From Biomphalaria glabrata (taxonomy: Eukaryota; Mollusca; Gastropoda; Planorbidae), in NCBI RefSeq assembly GCF_947242115.1, contig NC_074721.1:6622501-6686500 (forward strand): a DNA stretch of 64,000 nucleotides, in the 5' to 3' direction. This document shows, piece after piece, positions 10,199 to 22,440 of this stretch. Made by a program: the position numbers and the translations under genes. Position 1 is the stretch's first letter, and every line of letters begins with the position of its first letter. The notes beneath the pieces are model-generated. The model did not search any database and was not told where the DNA came from. It saw only the letters and a program-made list of their open reading frames with translations.

Positions 10199-13100
10199 AG
10201 CGATGGACTGCTTTAATCAGACGGCATATTTTTGTGTTATCAAAACGTTATATGAAAATAATAAGGTTCTAACGGCAGAAGAGATATCCCTTTCAAACAT
10301 GACACTTGTTGCGGCTGGCAGCGAGACTTACTCCAAGTATGTTAAATGTGCATCGCCTTCAGAGACGTCCACACAGCAAATCTGGTGCAGCAGAGTGCAT
10401 CAAAACGCTGCCTTAACACAGAGCGACACTGCAGGCTCCAAATGCCACGCTCTGGGAGTGATCTCGAACGGCACTGTACTGTTTCAGTTCAACTTGATAT
10501 TTCATATCAACGATAATGTGGTTCACTCTTCAGTGCAAGAGGTGAACACCTCCAGGTTTGAAGTTTCATCTTGTACACAAAACAGCATCACATCCTTTAT
10601 CTACCATGACTCGAGTACATCTGTATATACTGCAGCCTACACAAGCTCTGTACCGCTTACAGACAGAGCATTGCAGACATCTGCTTTAAGTTCCTACTTC
10701 TCACTAATTACTGCAACACTTTCTGGTGATTTTGTTCATCACACTTCCAATAACTCTGAGACCACTGACTTGATGTCTTCTTTAGAAACTTTTAGTCATC
10801 TAAGTACTATGCCCATGGATGCCAGGACTGCTTCAAGGTCGCCACAAATAGCATCAATATCAATTTTAGTAGATCTGTTTTCTGATGCTTCTAATTATAT
10901 TGAAAGTTTTGTCACATCTTTGACAAGAGAAATCGTGAATGCATCACTCATTGATGTTTTAGCATTAACTTCGACATTTAATTTCGTGGATGATTTCACA
11001 AAATCTGTGGCTTTATACGAAACTTCGCATGTAAATTACACTTTTAATGACGCCCTAACAATTGAGAAAAGCTCAACAGTACCTGTCAACTTTACATCTG
11101 TCAATGAGTTTATCAGTGTTACACCTTCCACATCACCTGTCAGCTTTACAGGTGCAAGTGAACATATCAGCCTTACTCCTTCAACATTACCTGTCAGCTT
11201 TACATCTGCCAATGAGTTTATCAGTGCTACACCTTCCACATCATATGTCAGCTTTACAGCTGCAAGTGAACATATCAGTCTCTTTTCTTCAACATTACCA
11301 GTTAGCTTTACAACTGCAAATGAGCCTATCAGTCTTACACCGTTAACAGTGCCTGTCATCTTTACAACTGAAATTGAATCTTTCAGCCCTACTACTTCCG
11401 CAGTGCCTGTCAGCTTTACAGCTGCAACTGAGCATATCAGTCTTACAACCTCAACAGTAACTGACAGCTTTTTAACTGCAATCAAACCTATCAGTCTTGC
11501 AACCTCAACAGTAACTGACAGCTTTACAACTGCAATCAAACCCATCAATCTTACAACCTCAACAGTAACTGACAGCTTTACAACTGCAATCAAACCCATC
11601 AATCTTACAACCTCAACAGTAACTGACAGCTATATTACCATAACATTTATAACTTTTTCTAGTCTCAGCAGTTCAGTGCTTTCAATAATATCGCAGACGG
11701 GTGTGCCAACAGTTGCATATGAAATGAATTTTACAGATTTTGAAACTCTACTAACCAAATCATCTTTTAACATTACAGCAGAATTTTCAACAAGATCTGA
11801 ATCTTCAGGAATTGTTGAGCCAACTTCATCTTCAGTCTTTACAAACTCACAAGACAATGAAAGTAAACATCTGACTTCTTCGATGGACGTTGCAGCCGAA
11901 CTTTCACACATAAGAGAAACTTCAATCAATGTTGATTTAGATTCTATAGACTCTCTATCTCCGACAAATTTAGCCCCTACAGTTTACACGCAAAATACAG
12001 AGTCAGCATCTTTTAATACCTCTGTGATACGTGTTACGGCCGCTACAACATTGGCAATGGAATTTATGAACACGAACTTGGCAGTAAGTGATGTTCCCGC
12101 AGCTTCTTTAAGAAATACAGAAACTACATCTTCTAACAATTTAGCAATAGACGTTCCTACAGACTTTAACACTTCACCAAATAGCGTTCATTTAGCTATG
12201 AGTAAATCAGAATGGATACTACGTGGATATTCTACCACTTCAGTGGATATGTTATATACAGTTCAAACTGAATTAGAAGATCTATTACCTACAACCTTTG
12301 TCAGTTCATTTGGCATTTTACACTCAACACATATCTCTTCAACGGAAATACCAACCATTGCCCCAACTATGTCGGTAGATATCTTACTTAAGACATCATT
12401 CACTATAACAGATGCACTATTGGTACCATCTAGCACGTTATTAGATTTATTGCACACCACCCAAAGAAATGTAGAAGATATATCTACAGGCTCAATAAAA
12501 ACGTTATATATCTTACCTACACCATCTGCCACTTCAAAAGATATTTTGCCTACAGCCCCAACCAGTTTAGTAGATATATTACTGACAGCCTCAGTGTCTT
12601 CAACAGATGTACCAAGCATGGCATCAAGCGTGCCACTGGACATGTTCTCAACAGGCTCAGCCACAACAATGGATGTAACATCGGCATCATCAGACAGTTC
12701 ACGAGATGCGTTACACGCAACTCAAACCAATTTAGAAGATGCGTTACACTCAGGTTTAGCACAAACATCGTCTATATTTCTCACATCCCACGCCACTTCT
12801 GAAGAAATTTTGCCAAGTTTAAAAACCAGTTTAGCAGATGTATTGTCATCGGAAAATACACTAAAAGGAGCCTCAGAAATGTCAGTAGATATCGTTCTTA
12901 CTTCCTTTAACACTACGGATGGTGTAATACTGGAACCATCGACTATTTCAGCTACATTCACTTTAGTTTATTTGTCGTATTTAGATATAACCACTACATC
13001 TGATATACAAACACTTTTAACAGCTTCTATAAATGTAGCACCCACTGTCTCAAGCCTGACTGAAGACTTATTGCTTCAAATTTCGACCACGTCTGAACAT

Positions 13101-14273
13101 TTTTTTCAATTATCTTCAGGAAGTCAAGAAGATGTCGTTTCATTTGATTCTACCACTCTTACACCAAGTAGAAGTACCACTAACATGCCTGTAGATAGTG
13201 CAGACATAGACTCTTCTTTTTTGACAGATGTTTCATTCATCAACGATTTAACCTCTTTACATGTGGTAGAAAATACAACTCTTTCTTTCTATGTACTCCA
13301 TTCAACTTCTAGTTCAGAACTTGTGTCTACAGCATTCATTACATCAGATGAGTATCAAGCTACCTTCTCAACTATCGATGCAAGAAGCAAATCAATAAAT
13401 ACAACATCAATTGCTATGTTATATCCAACAACATTTTTAGAACCATCGCAAACTACTTCGACTTACTATATAAAGTCAACCTTAGTAAAAGAGACGCCAG
13501 AATTAATAAGAACGACACACCAGTTGTCAACTTATACTTTTTACGATGGAACTGGGCGCATAACACCACTATCTACAAATACATTTTCAACAATGCTCTC
13601 AGAAGTTACAGATGCTATTAATCTAATACCAAGTTCTACTACTTTTATAGCCTATGTTCTTCTTGATGCAACTGTTTTCTCTGAAGTTCAAAGCGAACAA
13701 ATTCTCACTGTAAGTGGAGCATCAAAATCTCAAAGTTCACAGCTTACATCTTATTTATCTCTGACATTGTACAAATCGTCTACCGTAGCTTTAAATACAG
13801 CAGCAGAAACAATAGCCAAGTCACTTGAACCTTTCTACACATACTTAGAGAACTCGTCTCAATCCTATGCAAGAAAGTCTAGTATTATTTATGACTCATT
13901 GGCCTTATTCAGCAATTTACATCCAATAGTCTCGCCAAGTAGATCCACATCTATGACGTATGAACTTCCGTTGTCAGGTTCCTCGTTCTTTGAGTCCAGT
14001 GCTCGCAGTGTGAGCATCAGTACATCGACAGACACCGTTTCAACTGTCTCCAGTACACCAGACACTACATCGAATACCACAAAAGTGATTTCTTATATAT
14101 CCAGCTATATCAACACCTCAGAGAAGAATCGGATCATCGGAATCACTTTTGGTGTCTTAGGATTTGCTGCCGTACTGATTGTATTAGTGTTTGTGGTGAA
14201 AAAGATCAGATCTGTGAATAGAGAGAGCAGATTCAGGTCAGAGTTTGACAGAGCTTCGCACTACTCTTGCTAG
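10199..14273 (+). CDS. gene 1, exon 2: giant mucin-like type I membrane protein
   Basis: Exon 2 continues exon 1 in frame to give a predicted 1398-residue precursor. Numbering from M at 10203: six cysteines at 3, 11, 49, 62, 81 and 124 suggest a small disulfide-bonded head with several N-glycosylation sequons. Residues about 125-1300 are a Ser/Thr-rich, proline-containing stalk suited to O-glycosylation. It includes eleven 18-residue repeats (about 294-479) and weaker repeats of the DILPTAPTS kind. A transmembrane helix (about 1311-1332, IIGITFGVLGFAAVLIVLVF) is followed by KK and a 24-residue cytoplasmic tail ending HYSC. The layout is that of a cell-surface mucin; I recognise no named family and the ligand is unknown. 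An internal CAG|GTCAGA in the tail could act as an alternative donor. No stop interrupts 4 kb, so the gene looks intact. Confidence 0.9.
11082..11640 (+). repeat. 54-bp coding repeat in the mucin stalk, about 11 copies
   Basis: The unit encodes 18 residues of the form PVSFTSANEFISLTPSTL. Early units alternate between an NEFIS and an SEHIS version. The last three (TDSFTTAIKPINLTTSTV type) are almost identical at DNA level, which points to recent tandem duplication. The length is a multiple of three, so copy-number change keeps the frame. Confidence 0.95.
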
Positions 14274-14375
14274 ACGCTGAACAGGTAACGCACTAACATT
14301 CGAGTGTTGGTTCGTCGTCTAGTCTAGCAATGTGATTGATAACAACATGTTTAAGAGAACCAATTATACAGATCT

Positions 14376-14425
14376 CGGGCACGGTGGCTGAGTGGTTAAG
14401 CGCTTGGCTTCGGAACCTGGCCTTC
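14376..14425 (+). mobile_element. SINE-A head fragment
   Basis: CACGGTGGCTGAGTGGTTAA and GCGCTTGGCTTCGGAACC match the tRNA-like head of SINE-A. The B-box and body are absent. It falls in the likely 3' UTR of gene 1. Confidence 0.7.
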
Positions 14426-14488
14426 TGTCCACCAACAAGTGTGACGATATTTTAAAGCTTTTGCCAATGTAAGCTTATCTGTAAAATC

Positions 14489-14494
14489 AATAAA
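14489..14494 (+). promoter_or_regulatory. possible polyadenylation signal of gene 1
   Basis: AATAAA lies about 215 bases after the stop codon and is the first good hexamer downstream. Its use is inferred. Confidence 0.4.
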
Positions 14495-14785
14495 TACTCA
14501 CTGAATATGAAAGAATAGCAATAAAAACTGACCCAAGAAAATACATATGTGAGAATGATTAAACAGTTTCTATAGGGGATATATTTATTACACTACAGTC
14601 TTACAAGTAAAAATATGAAGTCTTCACGAGTCTGAAGTAAAATGAGACGTACAGTATATCATGTGGTTAGGCAGTCCCATCTTTGTTTCAGATTCTATTA
14701 ACAGAATGTAATCTCCCTCGAGATAATACAAGATTGTATTATTACTATCATTTCTTTAATGATAAAAATCAAATAACGAAAACAA

Positions 14786-14945
14786 TTTCAATCATAAATA
14801 TCAATGTATGAAATAAACTTCAATCATAAATAGCAATGTATCAAATAAACTTCAATCATAAATATCAATGTATCAAATAAACTTCAATCATAAATACCAA
14901 TAATTGAGTAAACTTCAAACATAAATATCAATAATGGAATAAACT
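14786..14945. repeat. short tandem repeat, about 32 bp x 4-5
   Basis: The unit AAACTTCAATCATAAATATC plus AATGTATCAAAT repeats with small changes and fades to the right. Confidence 0.8.
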
Positions 14946-15037
14946 TGTGAGTGGCCTAATAAACATGTGACTAACTTTCTCAGTCCCACTGCTTCTAAAA
15001 CTATTTGAACACAATATTAGTTTTGTTTCCACTAGAC

Positions 15038-17317
15038 CCGGGGTCGGCAACCTGCGGCTCGCGAGCCACATGCGGCTCTTTGGGTGTGAAGCTGCGGCTC
15101 TTTAGTTCTATACGCAAATATTATTTTTTTTTATCGAAACATTTTTTAAAATAGTTCTGAATCGTTTAATGAAAATTAGGCGCTGATTCTATCTCTCAGC
15201 CACTTGTACTCGCTTTTCACCATAACCCTTCCCCATTACACGCGTTTTGACTGTTGTCAGCGAGTGGGAAGCTCTCGGCCGTCGTCGCTTGTTTCTATGT
15301 AGTTTTTAATTCGCTTTCGATGCAAGACGAATATGCATCTTCACGTGCTTTGGCTGTGGCGTAAAGTTTGTTGTTTCAAATAAATGAGTTAGAAGCGATT
15401 ATCTTCTCAAACTTAGAAGCACTCTATAAGTAATGCTAATATGGCCAGCTTTGCAGTACCACTAGAAGTTGCACAAAAAAAGCAAACCATTTAGAGATGG
15501 TCAGTACACCAAAGAATGCTTCCTACGTGCATCTGAAGAACCGTTTCGTTATTTAAAAAAAACAAACCAGAAATCTTGGGAAAAAAAGGCAAAGATTTGC
15601 CACTGTCCGCCGAAACAAAAGAAGATAGATTGGCTAAAATGTCTTCAAATGTAACATATTTGCAGGTGGAAGATATTCAACTACTTTCTTCTGCCCTATC
15701 ACTTGGTATAATTGAGTCTTGCAGCATAAAAGACTCAGCACAAGTTGCCCTTTTTGTCAGGTATATGTCTTCCCAAGGTCCAAAGGAAGAACTTCAGGGT
15801 CTGATACCGCTATCGTGACAAACTAAAGGTGAGAATATAACGAATGCCATGCAAAAATACCTTGAAGACATTAAGATCAATTGAAATAAAATCGTTTAAA
15901 TGCAAACTGATGGAGCTAGAAGTATGACGGGAGCAAATAAAGAGGCAACTACGATTCTTCAGAGCAAACCAAACCACGAAATTCTTACGTTTCACTGAAT
16001 AATACACCATTCCGGTTGAAATAGTTGAGACCATAAATTTGATAATCAATATTGTTAACATAATCTTGTCAAATGCACTTCACCATTGTCAGTTTAAAGA
16101 CTTAAATGGAGACTCAGTATTCCGAGCTCCTTCTTCCCAATAAAGTGCAATGGCTGAAACGTCTTGTTTGTGCTTGAATGGAATAAATATATTCCTAAAT
16201 GAAAAAGGCATTAATCAGACATAATTAAAGAACGACAAATATTTGCAAAAAAATTACTTTATGGTTGATATAACAGAGAAATTAAATAACCTGAATCTAA
16301 AACTGCAAGAAACGGAAACCCATTCAATGTTTTGGTAGAATAATTTGTTTGTTTTGAAGAAAAATTAATTGTTTTTGCAGAAGATATTCAGAGCGTTAAG
16401 TTAGTTCATGTTCAATGTCTAAAGCAGCATCACGATAAAATCAGGGCAACTTTTGACATAAATTACTTCAGCACAGTTATAAAAAATCAAAGATGAATTT
16501 CTTGATAGATTTGAGCCATTCAAAACCAACAAAACCATTCTAGCATTCCTCTCAACACAAATAGTAACACAATCCACATTGATGCGTTTGGAATTGATAC
16601 TGGATCTCTAGAAACTCCTTTGATCGATTTAAAAAGTAAAGTTTTGTGGGGTGGAAAATTTACAGAGTTGAAAATCAAGTTGGAAGCGTTGGAGGTCGAG
16701 AATTGTCTGTAAGTTATGCAATAAAAGTGGACAGTTAAAAGGAATGCCGAGACTTGATTGGACGCATGGAATAATCTTCCAAAATGCTACAGTAGGTTGA
16801 AGAAGTTGGTCTTTGGAGTACTGACTATCTTTAGATCGACATCTACGTGCAAGCAAGTGTTCTCTTGCATGAGTATAATTTAATGAAAAGTAAGAAGCTA
16901 AAAAACAAATGAAAATTTAGAGTCGTGTTTGAAACTAAAAACAAGTTATGAGCCAAATGTATCCAAACTTTCTAAAACCATGCAAAGCTATCGCTCCCAT
17001 TAAATTTCTTTGCTCAATTGTTTGTTAGTGAAGTACAAGTTAGTAGTGTAAGTAAATGTTTAATTGCTTTAGTTGGTACCGTAATAAAAAAATAATTATC
17101 TAATAATGCCATATGTATATTATATAATTTGTTGTGAAAAACACTAATTATATATGAATAAATATATTCGTTTTTGTTTCATTAAATATTGTGTGAGTAG
17201 GTCTACTATTTATTGTTGGTAAGAAAAAAAATGTAAATTTTGTGGCTCTTTAAAAACTTTAAAATTTTGTAAATTCAAATTTTTGGCTCTTCCGACTCAA
17301 AAGGTTGCCGACCCCTG
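15038..17317 (+). mobile_element. hAT element (Charlie/Buster-like), 2280 bp, decayed
   Basis: Terminal inverted repeats CCGGGGTCGGCAACCT and AGGTTGCCGACCCCTG agree at 15 of 16 positions. An exact 8-bp target duplication, CACTAGAC, flanks the element (15030-15037 and 17318-17325). Its central TA fits the nnnTAnnn preference described for Buster-type hATs. Repeated GGCTCTTT/GCGGCTC motifs form the subterminal regions. A degenerate transposase on the plus strand fills the interior. Both ends are intact, so this is a full-length but dead insertion. Confidence 0.95.
15441..16999 (+). pseudogene. hAT transposase pseudogene, GTF2IRD2/ZBED5-like
   Basis: The product can be followed in pieces. MASFAVPLEVAQKK is at the start. 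[20 protein letters not shown], then [20 protein letters not shown] lie at 15590-15810. TDGARSMTGANK is near 15904-15940. LESCLKLKTSYEPNVSKLSK is at the end, about 16915-16980. This order matches the transposase from which vertebrate GTF2IRD2 was derived. Several in-frame stops and frame changes occur, for example soon after 15490 and after 15815, and the dimerisation region is scrambled. It cannot encode an enzyme. Confidence 0.9.
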
Positions 17318-17325
17318 CACTAGAC

Positions 17326-18117
17326 CATCAATTAAATAGAGTTGGGGAGGAGTGATGGGAAAGGGGGGGGGTCAGTGTTCATTCCTGAAAGGTGTTGGCG
17401 TGTCACTCAGGCATGTCCTATTTATTCACCTACACGGGCGGGAGTCAGGGAAAGTTGTTGCTATGTTTTCCTCGCCCCGATTGTCCCCCGAGCCGGAACG
17501 ATACAGCAAGTATCAAGACATAGGGCGCCTGAGTCATCGACGTAAAGAAGAGGGCGAGAATTGAGAGAAGGGGGGGGGGGTAAAAGGTGGATCAAAAGAT
17601 TGATTTGACATTGGAAAAGAGAAATAGGTTTTAAGTGCTTTGACGCTGAAACTGCTTCTTAGAGCAGAAAAAAAGAGTCAATATTTACCATTTCATACCA
17701 ATGAACGACACCACTGAACACTATAATAACAATTTCAAATGCTAAACAATTGGATATACGAACATCTAAAGTCTGAAGTCTCATTAGAGCTCTTTAAACA
17801 GTAAGCCTTACATTTCAATTATTGTTCATTTAAGTTGAACTTTTTTTTTTAGTGTCTATTTCTTCTTTTAACAATATTCCTTTTAGTCAAATGTTTTCAA
17901 AAAAACTTTTCACAGCACTTTAGAATTTTGAAAATTGTGCTGAGAAATCCGCTAGTAGTTTGATCCCTAGCAGTTAGAGAAAAACTTGTCCGTTTTGTAT
18001 TTATTAAACAAATCTACATGTAATATTTATGTACACATTTTAAACTTTTTTAATCGATGAGCACAAAGTTTTAAACGATTGGAGTAATATATTTTCACTT
18101 TAGATACACAGAGAATA
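17326..18117. other. gene-free, unassigned stretch
   Basis: The left part (17340-17580) is GC-richer with two poly-G runs; the rest is AT-rich. No coding sequence or family is recognised. Confidence 0.5.
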
Positions 18118-18625
18118 ATAAGCAAAAAGTAAAGAGCTAAAGAGTAAAGTATAAAGAGTTAAAGAGTAAAGTATAAAGAGCTAAAGAGTAAAGTATAAAG
18201 AGCTAAAGAGTAAAGTATAAAGTGCTAAAGAGTAAAGTATAAAGAGAGAGTAAAAAGATAGAGAGTAAAGAAAAAGAAAGATTAAGAGATATAGACTAAA
18301 GAGATAAATAGTAAATTGTAAAGAGATAAAGAGTAAAAAGATAGAGAGTAAAGAGTTAAAGCGCAAAGTGTAAATAGATAAAGAGTATAAAGGTAAAGAG
18401 ATAAAGCGATAGAGAGTACAGAAATGAAGAGTAAAGAGAAAGAGAGATTAGGAGATAGAGAGATTAAGGTGAAGAGAGTAAAGAGAGAGAGAGAGAGAGA
18501 GTAAAGAGATATAGAGTAAAGAGAGAGAGAGAGTAAAGATATAAAAAGTAAAGAGATAGTGAGTTAAGAGATAAAAGAGATAGAGAGTAAAAAGAGATAA
18601 AGATTAAAGCGATAAAGTGTTTTAG
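18118..18625. repeat. purine-rich microsatellite tract (AAAGAGTAAAGATA type)
   Basis: About 500 bases are nearly all A and G on the plus strand with periodic T. Short units such as AAAGAGTAAAGTATAAAGAG and AGAGATAGAGAGTAAAG recur, and the minus strand is a matching pyrimidine tract. Frames through it (Leu/Ser/Phe/Tyr only) are by-products. Confidence 0.95.
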
Positions 18626-20114
18626 GTAATGCACATAGTATTTACAAGGTTCCAAATATATCCTGACACTTTCAAAACTGTCCATTACGGTGTCGGCGTG
18701 CGTTCCAGTGTATCCCATGACCGTTGGTATGAATTTCTCCCAACAGACAGGAGAAGAAGAGTTCTCTATCTCTTCCCCCACTTAGTCCTGTCTGAAGTTC
18801 CCACAATGACATCAACTATCACTACGATTGGACCTTGTCTTATACACTGCGCAGTCCTTCGTTCCATGCCCTTCTTTCATCGACCGAGGGCCTCTCAACT
18901 CAAAACCGTTTAAGGACCGCCACTCTACGACACACTGCTGGATATCAGGCCTCTCTTTCATCTCAGCCTCGGAACGCCAAGGTGACCTGAAGGGGTTTAG
19001 GTTCGCTACCCATCGCTAACGTATCCGCTTCCACTAACAAGCTTGTACACCGAGGCGCCTCGTTAAGGCTTCGGGAATCGGAATCCTCTGCCACCAAACG
19101 TAAGCACATATCAACGCTTAGTCTATTTATAGATCACTATTGCTAAATGTTTACCCAAAAAAAATTGAAATTTTCATTTTGATCAACAGTATTTATTTAT
19201 TGCTGTTAATGAATTAATATTAACATTGACATAGTTGAATGATGAATTGTTTGTCTAATATACAGCCTATCGCACTTTTTCTCGCACGTCTTTAAGTAGC
19301 GTCTTCATTGTTTATACGAGAAAAGATACGTAGAGTCCCTTTAACCAGCTGGCGTCTGTAATGGCTGTAAGCTTCCACAGTTGAGGTTCTGTAAAGTTTC
19401 AAGATTGTAATGAAAAAAAGAAAAGAAACTGAAAGACATATAGTTATAACATGATTTTGGCTTTTATTTACATATTTATTTTCTATGTTTGGAAGCCAAA
19501 TTTAGGTACTGGAAATGGAATCTATATGCTCACTCGGGGTTGGGGATGGAACATTGGCCAGCAACCCAGTCAATAAGGGTCCGCCACGCCGTTCCACAAA
19601 GGGGGCCGACATCATGGCCGTTAATGCTGGGGACCCTCAGACAGGACTAGGGGTGGGGAGCTCCGTGTCCAGGCCAGCTCGTTAGATAAAGGCCTAACGA
19701 TCAGAGGGATGATGGCGCTTTTGGCTCCGAGTCCCTACTGGAATAGTTCGAAGGTTCGCCCAGTCCCGTGTTGCTGCTCGAGGCCAATCGTCAAGGAAGG
19801 CCTGAACACTGACTTGGAACGTCGCAACGTCTGGGCAGTTTAGACCAATGGCTCGTTGCCACGTCACTGGTCTTTACAACATGGCAATTAGCTATTGGTC
19901 TGCACTGCTCACGGGTTGCGACGTCTCAGATCAATGTTGGGGCCTTCTATAACTAATGTTCTCGTGCTACTGGGTGAAAATTACAGAAATATTCAGTTTA
20001 GTCATTATAATTATTTAACCATTTTTTTCTTGTTACAGATTTGGTATCTGATGCTACATTTATGTAACATGTAGGCTTTAATCTTAGTTTCAGCAATTAG
20101 CTTCACATTTGTAA
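18626..20114. other. unidentified GC-richer blocks
   Basis: 18680-19090 and 19540-19970 are clearly richer in G+C than their surroundings and look like parts of an old element. I find no long frame, tRNA box or terminal repeat. 19091-19539 is AT-rich and unassigned. Confidence 0.45.
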
Positions 20115-20286
20115 TGGGCCTCATTCACCAAAACGAACGGTCTCGTTACAATATTGATAACACAAAGAGAAAAAAAAGTCACGTGATAACCATTGATAGT
20201 TAAAATTAGATCGTAATTTGTATAGAAGAGATAGGGAAACAAGTGGCTCAATGTCGTTTATATACGATTTTGTGAATGGGGTCCAT
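20115..20286 (-). mobile_element. palindromic MITE, copy 1
   Basis: The ends TGGGCCTCATTCACCAAAAC and TTTTGTGAATGGGGTCCA are inverted repeats. The interior (GTCACGTGATAACCATTGAT, AATTTGTATAGAAGAGATAG) matches the reverse complement of the copy at 45379-45561. There is no coding capacity. It is diverged from the other copy. Confidence 0.8.
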
Positions 20287-20786
20287 TTATTTGAACAAAG
20301 GTCATAAACATTTGGTAAAATCTCATTCTCTAGGCACTGAACCATTAAGTGTATTAACATTTCAGTCTTAAAGTGTCTAAACTTAATAATATTGACATAC
20401 AAATATGTTATTCTAGACAGAAAATAAGAAGGCAATAGTTACCCTACCGCAGGGGCCGCCACTGCAAGTTTATACGATTTTAGACTGATTCCATGTGTGT
20501 TTAATCAGTGTGTTATGTGTTTCCAGTGTCATATGTCATGCCATGTTAGACCTTTTCACTTATCAACTAAAAAGAACGAATTTTGTTCCTGTTTCTGTAT
20601 TATGTCAATATGTACACACAGAATGGGGACTCCTGATCAATGTTCTGAATAGAACTTTTAGTTTATAAGGAATCTTTGACAAATACTTGCATAACGTTGA
20701 ACTTTCTTTCAGAACTTTCTTCCCTAGAGAGGTAATAAATACTTAATTATTATTTGTTAATAAATGTATTATCTAGATTGTGGAAG

Positions 20787-21040
20787 GAGGCGCGGTGGCT
20801 GAGTGGTAAAGCGCTCGGCTTCTGAACCGGAGGTTTCGGGTTTCAATTTTTTGAATTTTTTTTATTTCGGGATCTTTACTGCGTCTCTGAGTCAAACCAG
20901 CTATAATGCGTACCTGACGTTTGTTGGGGATAAGTCAAAGCGATTGGTCGTTGTGCTGGCCACCCTCGTTAACCTTGGGCCACAGAAATTTATGACCTTT
21001 GACATCATCAGTCTTATAGATCGCAAGGTGTGAAAGGAAA
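20787..21040 (+). mobile_element. SINE-A copy, near full length
   Basis: The tRNA-like head (GGCGCGGTGGCTGAGTGGTA, A-box region) is followed by a damaged B-box region (TCGGGTTTCAAT). The conserved body follows (GGTACCTGACATTAGTTG-like, CTCGTTAACC) and the end is a GCAAGGTGTGAAAGG tail. The head resembles a serine/leucine-type tRNA but it is not a functional tRNA. Confidence 0.9.
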
Positions 21041-21557
21041 CCAGACTCTAGACAGTTAAGTCACAATGACATAAGCTTATATGCGAATATAATTGTAACA
21101 ATCAGATTAAATATTATGTGAGCATTCAAAGAGCCATTCACATCAATAAAAAGACTATTTGCCTAAGTAAACTATGCTAGACATATTATAATCTAGACTC
21201 TAGGTCTTTATGAAGAATTGTTGTTTTTTTTAAATCTCTTTAAATTCTTCAGAATCCATATCGAATGATTCGCTTTTAAAACGAAAAAAAAAAGAGTGAA
21301 AATGATCATTTTATTAACTATTTTCATTTTAGGAAACACAATGGTTTTAACTTTTTCTCAAAATCCTCGTCACTCCATGCGAAACATAATTTGGCAACAA
21401 ATTTCCCCAACTCCTCCCAGCATTGAGCAAGCCTTCGTTAATTCAGTTTAGATTTCAGCTTGTGGTCTAAGCTTCTTCCTTCTTTCTTTCCTAAAAGTTT
21501 TTTCAAATTTTGATTTCTATGTAGAAAACTTCAATAAGATATAGCAAGAGCGTGACA
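21041..21557. other. gene-free, unassigned stretch
   Basis: AT-rich. An acceptor-like TTTCATTTTAG at about 21334 is followed by a short open frame, MVLTFSQNPRHSMRN, ending by 21450. I see no donor or homology and do not call it. Confidence 0.45.
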
Positions 21558-21960
21558 GGATACTTTTTACAAAGCTCATATTAACTCTGGTTGTGTGTGT
21601 GTGTCTATCTGGCCGGCTGTCTGGCCAAAACTTTGTACACGTTATTTCTCCGACACTGAATCTCGGATGAAGCAGAAATTTTGAACAATTATTATTTCTT
21701 TTACCTGACAACACAAGAATCAATAATAAAAAAAAATTAACCAATTAGTTAATTAACTATTGGTAATAAATTACTTTATTTTGTATCTCAAACAAGGGAA
21801 AGAAATAATACTTGATTGAAGTGGTGGTCTAAGCTTAATTAGTCCCATTTACAGATTGTCGTCTGGGGCTTATTTTAAATCTAATTACACGACTGATCCA
21901 AACTGATTGATACACGTAATAAAAGCTTTGTTTTTAACTGTATTGTTTTTTAAATTTTGG
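21558..21960 (+). repeat. R2 interspersed repeat, near full length
   Basis: The order is ACAAAGCTCATATTAACTC, a GTCTGGCC/TGTC-rich block, TACACGTTATTTCTCC, TTAACCAATTAGTTAATTA, AACAAGGGAAAGAAATA and TGATCCAAACTGATTGATAC, ending AAAGCTTTGTTTTTAA. ACAAAGCT and AGCTTTGT form a short inverted repeat at the ends. Other copies are at 24690, 32460, 32890, 55625, 57657 and 62965. Confidence 0.75.
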
Positions 21961-22205
21961 TTGTTAAATCATTTTGGTTTAACTCTGCGTCCTCACACTG
22001 ACATACGGAAACATATAGGGCACCATTTTAAAAAGGGACAACAACACGCCGTTTGGAGACAAAGTTAACGGGGGCAGAGTATGGTAGAGGAGAAGAAAGC
22101 TCCGTGTCGAAGGCGGTCTGCTGTGTGTGTTTTTTATATTCGTCTTTTCAATGTCATTAGGGCATTAAACATCCTTATCATTTTGAACACCCTTTCACTC
22201 AGTTG

Positions 22206-22440
22206 CTAGACACAGTGTTATTACAATATAGCAACCTAGACAGTGTTATTACAATATAGCAACCTAGACAGTGTTATTACAATATTGTAATATAGCAACC
22301 TAGACAGTATTATTACAATATAGCAACCTAGACAGTGTTATTACAATATTGTAATATAGCAACCTAGACAGTGTTATTACAATATAGCAACCTAGACAGT
22401 GTTATTACAATATAACAACCTAGACAGTGTTATTACAATA
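22206..22440. repeat. 28-bp minisatellite, left arm
   Basis: The unit CAACCTAGACAGTGTTATTA plus CAATATAG is repeated about eight times, with an occasional CAATATTGTAATATAG variant. It is separated from its right arm (22746-22990) by a LINE fragment. Confidence 0.95.

Noticed and set aside
11036-12961. Minus-strand open frames of 60-190 codons
   Set aside because: They are antisense shadows of the Ser/Thr repeats in the gene 1 stalk.
18181-18781. Leu/Ser/Phe/Tyr-rich minus-strand frames
   Set aside because: Product of the purine-rich tract.
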